Source: Tetradesmus obliquus (lineage: Eukaryota > Chlorophyta > Chlorophyceae > Sphaeropleales > Scenedesmaceae). Taken from it: a stretch of DNA of 64,000 nt. The stretch spans positions 608,501 to 672,500 of the forward strand of contig CP126205.1 in NCBI GenBank assembly GCA_030272155.1, written 5' to 3'. The notes beneath the pieces were generated by a model. It saw only the letters and a program-made list of their open reading frames with translations, was not told where the DNA came from and did not search any database. The translations under genes and the position numbers were made by a program. Of the stretch, positions 22,714 through 34,947 are shown piece after piece (within the stretch, counting starts at the first letter, position 1; every line of letters begins with the position of its first letter).

Positions 22714-23721
22714 CAGCCACCGCCTGCCCCACATCCGTCCGCAGCAGCAGCGCGCCGCTGACGCTCTCCGCTGCTTCCTCAGCCGCCAAGAACGCAGCCG
22801 GCGCAAACAGCGCAGTAGCCACAAGCGAAGCCCCCCACAGGCCCACCTGCGTCAGACTCAGCTCTAAACCCCCGGGGCTTAAAACTAATGTGTCATCAAG
22901 CCCTGCCTCGTAACATCTGTCTGTTATCCAGCGTGCTAGGGCTGTCAGCACGAAGCCTCGCTGCAACAGCTCTTTGGAGGTTTCTCGCGCCAGCAGGAGG
23001 CCCAGCCGCACCTGCAGCGAAGCACAGTACGGCACATGATCCATGGCATTGGTGATTGTAACTCATCAAGTTGTTGTTGAAAGTGAATGTGCAGCTCCTT
23101 GGATGTTTCTCGTGTAACCAGCAGGCCCAGCCGCACCTGCAGCAGTAAGGCAAAGCAACAAACACGACACAGGTGTCCTGGTAAGGCTGGAGTGAGATTG
23201 AATCAAGTGACAGCTGCTGAGCTGCAGCACCTCCTTGGAGGTCTCACGTGCAACCAGAAGGCCCAGCCGCACCTGCAGTACAGCAGCAGGCAATAATAGG
23301 CACAGGATGCAGGTGTTATGTTTGGAGTGGGGTTTGCCTGTTGCGACAATGTTGAGCTGCAGAAGCTCCTTGGAGGTCTCACGTGCAACCAGAAGGCCCA
23401 GCGGCACCTGCAGCACCGACAAGGACAGTTAGGGGCGGCAGGGGTACAGGATGCAAGTGGCATTGGTTGACTGGATGCAGTCTGACTCACGCAACAAGTG
23501 GCGAGCATCAGCAAGCAACACTGGAGTGGGTGTGTATGCGCAGCACCCGCACGTGTACACAGGCATGATAGTGTGCTAAGGGTGTGCGGGACTGCGGCAC
23601 AAGCCGTGTTGGTCAGATGCGCCAACGTGCTTGTCCTGCTGGCTGCTTCACATGGTTTGCAGTTGCTTAATTCCCACGTTCTCTGAACATCAGGGTGGAA
23701 AGCATCCAGCCTTGCACAGCC

Positions 23722-23800
<79 letters not shown>

Positions 23801-23945
23801 CTCACCTGCTGGGGTATCTGCTCCACAGTCGGCCTCCGCAGCACGGCTCGGTACAGCGTCAGCAGCAGCAGCCAGCTGTCGCTGCTCCATACGCCAGCTG
23901 CCTTCACTGCTGCCATGTCAACCAGCTGCATCTGCGGCTGCGAGC

Positions 23946-23983
<38 letters not shown>

Positions 23984-24378
23984 GTTGTTGCTGTAGCAGT
24001 CAGTGACGCAGGTATGCTGTAGCTGGGTAGGAACAGCACGGCCTCCAGCAGTACAAGTACGCCGCTGATCTGCAGGGCCAGCAGGACATCTGCTGCTTGG
24101 TCCCATTTGAATGTGTTGAATATCTGGTAGCCGCACAGTGTACTGCCAACTACTGCAATCGTGCCTGACAGCCCAATAGCAGTGAGGGCACCCAGCAGAG
24201 GGTCTACTGGCACTGCCTCCGTATCATCCGACTGTTTCGATCGCAACCGGCTTATGCGTATGTTATATAAGCGTTGACCACGTTGACCTCTAGCAACAGA
24301 AGGCGAGACAGGAGGTCCGGCTGCTGCTCTTCGACATGCAGCACTTGAGCGAGGCACTTGACCCTGCAGGAGGCTCAT
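22184..24378 (-). CDS. Plastid-type multi-span membrane protein, unknown function
   Basis: Two exons: 23806-24378 and 22184-23011, joined in phase 0; 466 residues. The first ~60 residues from ATG 24378 are Ser/Ala/Arg-rich and poor in acidic residues, like a chloroplast transit peptide. Hydrophobic segments follow (GALTAIGLSGTIAVVGSTLC; ALQISGVLVLLEAVLFL; LWGASLVATALFAPAAFLA; a C-terminal NLAATWAASLALNGLLLLY), separated by Ser- and Gln-rich insertions from CAG arrays. The second exon begins VRLGLLLARETSKELLQRGF, and its KELLQRGFVLTALARWITDR is reminiscent of motif 1 of CPBP/CAAX-type membrane proteases, with Lys in place of the first Glu. That link is weak and no second motif was found, so I leave function open. 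Three truncated copies of the exon-2 start lie in the intron, and the 3' end is duplicated beyond the stop. Confidence 0.72.
23091..23413 (-). repeat. Three copies of the membrane-protein exon-2 start
   Basis: Segments at about 23091-23142, 23229-23278 and 23359-23413 each carry a CTGCAG acceptor and ~45 bases encoding variants of VRLGLLVARETSKELLQ. They precede the intact exon start at 23011 within the single intron, giving four near-equivalent 3' splice sites in a row. Confidence 0.92.
23725..23796. repeat. (CAG)24 array in an intron
   Basis: Twenty-four uninterrupted CAG units on the plus strand, just inside the intron after the donor at 23805. On the gene's sense strand this is a CTG array. 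Confidence 0.97.
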
Positions 24379-25108
24379 TGGCGCTGATGTGCTAGAATAA
24401 GTCACAGAACATCATCAGCATCGCTCCACATGCCTTACGTATTCCACCGTGTATGACCGACCCATGTTAGTCACTCCAGGGTTTCGCAACTCTGATGCCT
24501 GGGTCAGTTGGTTCTGTTTGCGCTGGGCAAGCCCACAGGGCTCCCTGAATTTGAAGGGAACTTCCATGCATCTTCAAGTCCGTAAAGCAGGTTTAGCTGT
24601 TGTGCATGCATGTTGAAACACGCCTGCTGAGAGACAGAAGTGGAACATATCTGCACTGCGGGTGGTTGCAGCCAATGCTGTGCACAGCATGTTGCTGCAT
24701 AAGCAGTGTCACGGCTTCAAGCAATAGCAAGTTGCTGCTCAACGGGCTACAAGTCAGTGCTTGCGAATCAGAAGCGCCCTGGACATAATTCACTGATTAC
24801 ACAGAACGCGAGGCTGCTGCCAAACGGCTGCAACACACGCGCGCTTCACTGTCACATCTCAAGCCACGCCCACACTGCGCTGCTGCCGCAACCTACGCCG
24901 CTGCTGCCACTGCTACTGCAGCATGGCACCGCCCTAGGCTGCCGCTGCCAGCTGCCGCTGCAACAAGCTGCAGCAACCGCCAGCCAGCGGAAACAGATGC
25001 AGCACAGCCGGCGCGCCTGCATGGCCCAGCAGCAGTGCAACCAGCACCAGCAGCTGCTGCTGCTCGGTGCACTGCTGCTGCTGCCATGGCTGCTGCTGCT
25101 GCAGCTGC
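24379..25108. other. Spacer between RPS14 and membrane-protein genes
   Basis: About 730 bp between the RPS14 stop and the ATG of the next minus-strand gene. It must contain the RPS14 3' UTR and the downstream gene's promoter. No gene is seen; part is rich in CTG. Confidence 0.5.
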
Positions 25109-26716
<1,608 letters not shown>

Positions 26717-27076
26717 TTTGCAGGAGTTTGCCGAGCACGGATGGTGGCGTCTCGGCAGCGAATGCTTGGTCCAGTCAAGGATTAGCACGAAGAGGGAAGA
26801 ACATGGTGCCACGGCGCAGCATAAGGGGCAGCAGCACCAGAAGCCAGGCGGGCAAGTAACAGGGTGTAGTGCAGTAGGGCAGGGCCCCTCAGGGCAGTGG
26901 CAGGATTCGCCTAGTAGCCACCTGGGTGTCAGACTCTGCATGATGGCAGAATTTTCTGCCACCTTGCTCCTTTGGGATGCTTTCCCACCCTCTTTCTTTA
27001 ATATGCCTGTTGGCTTGGTGGTTGTTTGTGACAGCACCTGCACTCCCTGAAGCTTCGAGTTGATAATAATCTAAAC
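26717..27076. promoter_or_regulatory. Divergent promoter region, RPS14 / LRR-like gene
   Basis: 360 bp between two start codons on opposite strands, so both promoters and 5' leaders must lie here. No TATA box or other defined element stands out. Confidence 0.45.
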
Positions 27077-30000
27077 ATGAGCGATGAGGAGCAAACTACC
27101 AGCATGCTGAGCATCACTGCACCAGAGATTCTGAAGGCAAGTGGTCATCAACACAAGCAAACACATTGCTACAGTTGGGTTATGCATGCATGCACGCACA
27201 TATGCATGCACATATGCATGCATGCCCGGTCTGTGCTGCATCCGACAGCAGCAGAGCACAACCTTATTGCCGCATCAACAGCACAAACAGCAGCTCAGGA
27301 GTGACAGTGAGTGTTGCCTGCATGGCTGTGTCTGTGTGCAGGCCATTGCAGAGGCTACATGGGATCAGGGCGCAGCTTGCCGCAGGTTGCGCGGCACAAG
27401 CAGCCAGCTGCGCGCGCTGCTGCCAGCTACCTTCCCACAGCCTATTTTGATAATCCTGCCTGCAGAAGAGGTTGTGGCTGCAGTGGTCAGTCGACAAGTT
27501 GGTGCGGCAGCAGCAGAAGCAGCAGCAGCAGGCGCAGTTGGAGCTGCTGCTGCTTCAGCTGCAAGCGGCGCAACAGCAGCACACTTCACTTCAGCAGCTG
27601 AGGCTGCCGTAGCAGCTGAGGCTGCCGTAGCAGCTGCGGCACCTGTGCAGGAGGCAGAGTGCACACACTGCGACTGGCCGCTGCTGCAGCTGTGGCAGCA
27701 GTACCAGCAGCAGGGCAGGGCGCAAAACATGCTGCTGCCAGAGGCCCAACTGCTACTGCTTGCTACCCCACACTGGATGGCGGACAGCAGCAGCAGCAGC
27801 AGCAGCAGCTTGCCGGAGCTGCTGCTGCCGTCTTGCAGCCTGCTGCAGCAGCGCGAGTTTGTGCAGCAGACGCCTGCTTTTACTGTTACATATGCACACG
27901 CAGCCACAGCTAGGGATGAGACCAGTCAGCAGCAGCCACACCCACATGGCGAGCTCACCTGCAGTAGCATACAGAGTGCTGCAGAATTTCCAGCAAGCAG
28001 CTTGGCTGCCACGCTGCTGTTGCACCAGGCAAACCTCACCAGCTTCACTCTGCAGCCAAGCAGCGCTGGCAGCAGCGGCCCCTTTTGGGTGCAGTTGAAC
28101 CAGCAGATGCACACCAGCAGCAGCAGCAGCAGCGGCAGCAGCCAGGTCAGGTGGCATAGCCCTGGGCCGTGCACTGCCAGCTGTCCTGATTTTGTGGAGA
28201 TGAAGGGAGCTGCAGTGCTGGGCAGGAAGTGGCTGCCGTACTTGCTGCAACTGCCAGAGATCAAGCGCCTGACGCTGCCAGTGCTGTGGCCAGCTGATCA
28301 GCAGGAGCACGCACAGCAGCTGGCAGCACTGCGTGCAGAGCTGTCGGCAGCAGCTGCTTCTGCAGCAGCAGCAACAGCAGGTGGTGGCTGCCATACTGCT
28401 GCTGGAAACACCGCCAACAGCTGCTCTCAGCCGCTGCAGGTGTTGCAGCTGCTGCTGGTGCCTGTTGGCTTGCAGCGGCTGCAGGGCACAGCAGCTACAG
28501 CCTCTGGGGAACATCATCCTGCACATGCTCTTTGGAGCGTAGCGGCGCTGCAGCAGCTGCTGCAAGCGGTGCTGCTGCATCTGCCACATCTGCAGCAGCT
28601 GGAGTTGTCAGTGCTGGGAGGTGTCAGAGGCCCAAGGGAAGGCTTAAGTCAGCTGGCTGCTAGCCTGAGCGAGGTTGACAGCAGGCTACACAGCTTCTCC
28701 TTCTGTGAGCTGCTGCTTGGTAAACACCAGCCCGCTGTCGGCCACAGCAGACGTAAGTGTGTATGGTGTTTCCTTTCAATTCTGAGTGTGTTTGGCATCA
28801 GGCACTCAACACATCATGTCTGGTACTTGCAGCTGTTTGCACTGTTCGGGCTACTGACATGAAGCGGCTTCCCATGTCACAACATAAGCTCCCACTCTCT
28901 CTTTCAATGTCATAAAATATAGCCTTCCTTCTCTTATGGCATGTCTGCTGTCTTCTGTTGTGCTCGCTGCTGTGCCCTGCAGTGGCTGTGCGAGGCGTCA
29001 CATGGGATTACCGCAGCAGCTGCAGCATCACCGCACTGCAGGGGATTGAGGCACTCTCCAGCATGCAGCAGCAGCAGCAGCAGCAGCAGCACCTGCCAGG
29101 GCAGCTGCGCGCGCTGGCCCTAAGGTTTGCAGGGACGCCTGCTGACTTTCCACCTCTTGACAGCAGCTTTATATCCGGCGTAACACAGCTGCAGCTGTGC
29201 GTGCCGCAGACGCTGCTGCCTCACCTCGCATTGCTACTGCCGGATGCGGCTGCTGTGTTGGAGCGTGGCAGCGGCAGCTGGCTGTGGCAGCAGCTGCAGA
29301 CGCTGGAGTTGTGCCTTGATGGCGGTTTGCTGGATGCAGCAGGCAATGCACAGCTGCGGCCGTGGTCGATTCCCAGCCATGCGGTCCAGCAGTCAACGCT
29401 GCAGCGGCTGCTGCGCAGCAGCAGCTGCCTGCGTGTGCTGCGCATTCAGGGCAGCAGGAGCGCAGGCGTCACGCTGCTGCGGTCGCTTGCGCCGCTTGCA
29501 ACAGCGGCGGCTGGCACACTTGAAGAGCTGCAGCTGCTGCATGCAGTGCCTCATCCGGACTTAGGATCGCTTGCCTTCTTGCGTGAGTTCAAAGAGCTGC
29601 GCATCCTCACCATTGCTAGCCCTGCAATGCAGATGGGGCAGTTCATGCTGCAGCTGCTGCCGCGCACGCTGCAGCAGCTGCACCTTGAGGGTTGGCCTGT
29701 CAGCTGTGCACTGGCGACTTCTCAGACACGCCGCCAGCAATACAGCGATCAACAGCAGCGAACAGCACAGGCGATCATAACAGGTCTCCAACGCGCCTCA
29801 TTGGGAGGTGTCCTGCAACCGAGTGCACCAGCAGGAGCTGCAGCAGCGCCAGCGACAGCCGCAGCAAGCCACAACAGCACTGCTGCTGCAGCGGCGGCCG
29901 CTGCTGCGACTGCTGCAGCGGCGGGCGAATATGCTGCTGAGTTCATGCATGCGAGGTACGAAGTGACGCGTGCGGGGGCTCTGCCACGCCTGGTGGCCTG

Positions 30001-31163
30001 CATGCCGCAGCTGCAGCAGCTGCATCTGATCAACAGCAGGGTTACCGTGGGAGAAACCAGCCTGCCGCTGCTGCTGCAGTGGGCTGGGCCGTGCCTGCAG
30101 GAGGTAGTGCTGGCTTATGTATGGAGGCGTGAAGAGTATCCTGCTGCAACTGCAGGTGCACACGCAGCAGCAGTGCCGCTGCCGCGTCTGCGCAGGTTTG
30201 ACTGGGTCAGCTGCCAGCTGCCAATGGTGCCAGGTGGCACCTCTGTGGGTCTGTCGCAGCTGTTGACTTTCCTGCAAGCGAATGCGCCGCAGCTGCAGCA
30301 GCTAAAGGTGGCTGCTGGACAGACAAGGCCTATTTTGGATTGGCATGTGCCGCTGCTGCTGCGCATGCCGCAGCTCAGGAAGCTGGAGGCGTTTGTTGGG
30401 ACAGATGTTGCTGGAGAGATTGCAGCGAGGTGCGTGCTGTTGGCTGTGCAACAGCTGAGCTGGCACTGCCTTGGTGAAGAAGAGTGTTGCGTGCTGCAGC
30501 AGTCACTGCTAGCAAAGCGTGCACCAATGCTGGCTCAGAAGATGGATTATGACAAGCAGCCTTGTAGCAACAGCATGGTCTGTCTTCCATCTGAACGCAT
30601 GGCTGGTGAGACTGGTGTGTGTTTTGATTTGCCACGTGAAAATGCCATACCAGCAGGTTGGGTTGTAGGTTGCGTGTTCTTAATCGCCTGGTGCGGTGCT
30701 GCTGCCTGCATGTTGCAGGTTTAAACAGCAACAGCAGCTGGCGGGCGCCAGCGCAGCAGCAGCAGCAGCCACTGCGCCACCTCAGCAGCAACAGCTGTCA
30801 GAGGTCCTTGCTGCGATGCAAGGCATGCAGCAGCACCTGCTGCAGGCGGCACGCTATGCTCGGCAGGTGCACCGGCTGGCCGGCGGCCACATTGCTGCTG
30901 CTGCTCCCGAGGAGGATGCGGAGCTTGTTGCTGCACAGCAGCCAGGCACAGCCATCGATCAGGCCATGGCCCTGGCGCTTAAGCATGCAAACCAGCTGCT
31001 GAACCACCCAGGCTGTAGTGCCCTGACGGGCATGTCTGCAGCTGCAGCAGCTCAGCTGCGGCAGGGCCTGGCAGCTGGCAGTTGTGGCTGTGTGGAGCTG
31101 CACAGGGAGTGGAAGGATGTGGCTGTTGCGGAGTTCGTCTACCTACCGGGCAGGGCTTCTTAG
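27077..31163 (+). CDS. Large LRR / F-box-like protein
   Basis: Four exons: 27077-27136, 27342-28752, 28983 to about 30618, 30719-31163; about 1183 residues. The first intron appears to be GC-AG (AAG then GCAAGT), joining ...SITAPEILK to AIAEATWDQGAACRRLR in frame. That junction reads like an F-box-type N-terminus (ProGluIle-Leu then Cys-Arg-x-Leu-Arg); this is inference. The body has irregular Leu-rich repeats, for example LPHLALLLPDAA, LQQLHLINSRVTVGETSLPL and LRRFDWVSCQLPMV, typical of algal LRR proteins of the RI/F-box-LRR kind, broken by poly-Ala/Ser/Gln runs. The last exon adds a helical, Ala/Gln-rich tail. The exon-3 donor is uncertain; 30619 keeps the frame, GTGAGA at 30606 is a better consensus but does not. 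Possible substrate adaptor of an SCF ligase, unproven. Confidence 0.7.
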
Positions 31164-32313
31164 ATGACTGTCACAGCACGGTGCTGCTTTGCTGGATATT
31201 GGCAGAAGAACGCGGCTGAGCCTGCTCTGCATGCCATTGCTGCATGCATTTTCACGACGATATGCGTATATGTTGTCGTTGCCGTCGAGGTCTGGTTGCA
31301 TGATCGTCCAGAGCAGTGTCTGAAGCATTGCCTCCTGCTGCAGCAGGCTGGTCAAGCAGTCAATTCTCTGACCGCTTTGCCAAAGCCAGGCTCAGGCCAG
31401 TACACCATTTACATTATTAGTATTCTTTTAGGTTGGTTTTCTCAGGCACAAATCCTCCAGAAGAGAGCTACCTGCTCGATCGACGAGAAGACTACTACTC
31501 AGTAGTACTGCATGCTGGATGTAGACGCACTGTGACCTTTTCAGCAGCACTGGCCTCGCTACAGCATACAAGAACATACTGCAGTAATTTAATGCTCATG
31601 CATGTCGTGACTTCCTGACTTCTGGGACCCTTGCAGCTGTGTGAACGTACGGTGTGCTTGCGTGGCATGGAGTGACATTGCCTGCTGAGGGACATAAAAG
31701 GGCACAAAACACCAACACATCAAGTGTCGAACCACAAACTCTTGCTTCTGAATGACTGACGCTGCTCCTCTCAGGCTCTTCATGGCCTAAAGCCCACACA
31801 GGCCACAGGTGACAGATCCTCCAGCACGCTTCAGGCGCAGGTTCAACGGCTTCGAAGAAGTCGAGAAACACACATACTACTATACTATCGCTGCGAAGCT
31901 GCTCGTCCTGCAGTCGGCTGACCAGGTGGGCCGCGGTGGAGCCGGGACGCGTGTTAGTTAGTCTTGCTTTCTGTAGATCAGCTGGACTTATAGGCACGCC
32001 TGTAAACGTGTTTTTATATCAAGCTTGTTGAATTATACGTCAAGTGCGTTTGAACAACGCAAGTTGTTGGTGTGCCGCACACGCATGCAGTAGAGTGAGT
32101 AGCTTGAGTGCGTTTTTCGTGACAACTGCCCGAACAGAGTTTATTGCAGCTGAAGTCGACAATATAGCACACATTAATTGACAACAGAGCAGTTGTTGGC
32201 TGCTACGGCATAACTTGACCAGGTCACCAATCAAGCAGCTGCCAAGGTTCAGGCAGCCTCGACGACAACCCGGTAATATCATCATTTCAGAGATATAACT
32301 ACAGGTGCATTCC
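31164..32313. other. Intergenic before the secreted glycosidase-like gene
   Basis: About 1.15 kb. The minus strand 31700-31997 has a frame with PISPADLQKARLTNTRPGST and VVCVFLDFFEAVEPAPEACW, of ordinary composition, but without a supported start, splice pattern or known family. Otherwise nothing is recognised. Confidence 0.45.
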
Positions 32314-34947
32314 ATGAGGCTGTCACGAGTGGCCCTCGTGGCCTTCGGGGCCCTGCTGGCCCTGCAGTGCGCAATGGCACAGACGCCGCGTGGCCCTGGA
32401 GCAACTGGCGTGCCCACTGAGATGTCCAGCTCAATTATTACGTTCTACAACAGCGGTGAGTAGCAGTTTGACGCAGCTCCGAATTGCCTCCTACAGCGCG
32501 GGAACCAAGCATATGGCGCCTCTTTGCAACAGCTGTGCCATAGGTGCCTTTTGAACATACATTTACATCATTCAAACACGTTAAACGCTTGATCTTGCCT
32601 TACACGGCAGTTGGCCTCATGATTCCTCCTACTGCTCTACTGCCTACTGCTGTGCCTGACGACTCCTGGCTGCCTGCCCCTGCTGCTCTGCTGCTGCCTC
32701 TCCCACCCCCACCTCACCACCACCACAACTTTCCTGCAGAGTACCAGCCCATGTACTCTTCCCTCTCCCAGTGCGAGCTGCTGGTGCGCCGCGCAGCCAA
32801 GCACGGCGGCCGCCGCATCCAGTTTGTGCCCACTCACTACTGGTACGAGTCCAAGAACGAGCAGTTTGCCCCAAACACCTGCCACGCCGACAACTGGTCG
32901 CTCCAAAACAAGGTGGAGTACTACTGCCAGAAGCACGAGTGGAACAGCGACTGCAGGCCCTTCGACTCCGCCGCACTCGACACCTTCCGCCGCGGCATCA
33001 GGGATTGCTTCAAGGTGGCTGCCAGCCTCTTCGACGAGATCCTGATTGCTCCTCATCTGGATGAGGGACTCAAGCGCGGCAAGTGGCGCAACATGCTGCA
33101 CTTTGATCCCCTGTGGAAGGACCCCAATGGCTACAGCTACTGGGACATCATGCTGAAGCCTATCCTAGATGCTGCTAATGAGGTTCTGCCAGCCGGCAAG
33201 ACCTTCCTGTTTGCCGTTGAGGGTGAGTGGCATGGATTCCAGATGATGCTGCAGCCAGCGAACTGCATTGCCTGTCTACCTGCTGACAGTTAGTGTAGAG
33301 ATGCCTTGTCGGACTGCATGATGATGAGGTGCAGTAGCTGGCAGGGGTGGTCCAGGGCAGCGAGTGCAGTTGTGGTCAGTGCACTGCCTGCACAGCAAAC
33401 CATCCGCACAGCAGTCGCAACACCTTTGCTTGAATGTGGTCTTGCTACTAGCTGATGTTGCTATTTCAACTAGCTGCAGAAGTGCTGCATGTTCCTGCCA
33501 GGCGTTTTGCAGCACTGCATGTCAGCTGGAATTGACATCTTGCTGCATGTGTGCAGCATATGCTCTACTGGCTTACTTTATTCTGGCAGCCAGAACAACA
33601 GCAGTTCAATTCAAGACGCAGCAGGTCCTCCCAGCTTGCACCTGCCTGACCCTGCTGCTGCTGCTGCTGCTGCTGCTGCTACCACCACCTGCAGGCGAGA
33701 TGGGCGGCACCGTGCTCTCCAACCCCGCTCAGTACCTCAAGGTCTTCAAGATGATCCAGAACGGCTGGAAGTCCGCTGCCAAGCTCAAGGTGGGAGCCAC
33801 CTTCAACCACGCATACATCATGGGCTACATCACACGCGGACCAGGCACACCCGCCCCGCTGCCCCCGACCCCTATGGCTCCTCTTGATGGCGGCTGGGGC
33901 CCTGTGCTGCCTTTCGAGCAGTGGCCCAACTATGAGGAGGCAAAGAAGAACCTGCCGGCTATCAGGCAGCTGCTGGAGGCTTCTGACTTCCTGGGTGTCA
34001 GCAACTACGCAAGGTGGGAGGGTGTTTTGTGTTTTTCTGGTCTCCTTGCAGGCTTTCAGTGATGCTGGGCGAGTGCTTGTGCAGACATGGCTGCTAGGCA
34101 ACCGGCATGTTGCGTTTGAATGCAGTAAAAGCAGCGCTGGCAGCAGCCATGGCAGCAGCATGAATTGTACAGTGCACTGTTGTTATTGGCAGGCTGGCAG
34201 CAGCCGGCATTTCTGGTCTGAGCATCAAGCTGTGCACGGCACACAGCACAGCAGCAGCAGCAGCAGCAGCAGCAGCACATGCCTGCTTCTGCATACACTT
34301 GTCCCTGGCAAATTAATGACCCACTCCCCCTGCTGCTGCCGCCTGCAAACCCCACCCTGCACACCCTTCCTCCCACCCACAGGGCTGGTGATGGCATGAA
34401 CGTGCAGCCTAAGCACATCGAGTCCGGCATTGCCAAGGTGCAGGACGAGTTCATGACAATGGGCATCAACTTCCGTGACATCATTATTAAGGGCAACAAG
34501 ATGCTCATTTATAACGAGTTCGGCCTCGGCGGAGGCATCTCCGAGTGCGGAGACACTCCCGGCAAGGGCCCCGAGATTGGATTCTTCCCGTGGCTGGGTA
34601 TCACCACTCCTTACGAGACCAACAACGACCCATTCAAGAAGTACCCCCAGGCCAAGCAGTTCCTGAAGAACTACTACACCACTGCCCTGGACGTGCTGAG
34701 GAACGGTGGTGACTACTTCCCCGTGCACCAGTCCTACTTGTGGAATGTGGTGTCCTGGGACGTGCAGGGCATCCACACTGCCTCTGCACTGTGGAACACT
34801 GACGTTGAGCAGGGCGACTGGCCAGTCAAGAACGGCTTTGCTGTGCAGGAGGTGATTGACATGATCAAGAGCCACAACAGCAAGACTGCCAGGCGTGCTG
34901 AGGGCGCTCCCCGCCGCCCCATTCGCAGGCCAGTCAGCAGGCCGTGA
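32314..34947 (+). CDS. Secreted glycosidase-like protein (probable TIM barrel)
   Basis: Four exons: 32314-32455, 32740-33222, 33695-34013, 34383-34947; 502 residues, phases consistent. The N-terminus (MRLSRVALVAFGALLALQC, then AMAQ) is a signal peptide. The body has alternating strand/helix segments (RRIQFVPTHYWYES; EILIAPHLDEG; FLFAVEGEMGG; KMLIYNEFGLGGG) that suggest a (beta/alpha)8 barrel. A Glu near the end of a strand, as in the NEFG motif, is a common nucleophile position in clan A glycosidases, and the earlier VEGE could supply an acid/base. That assignment is inference and I cannot name a GH family. A basic Arg/Pro-rich tail ends the protein. The exons contain almost no triplet repeats and favour C-ending codons, unlike the neighbours, suggesting high expression. 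Confidence 0.82.

Noticed and set aside
23203..23805. Extension of the membrane-protein first exon as one long frame
   Set aside because: The frame runs through a (CTG)n tract after a good GTGAGG donor; splicing at 23805 joins the exons in phase and explains the homologous copies.
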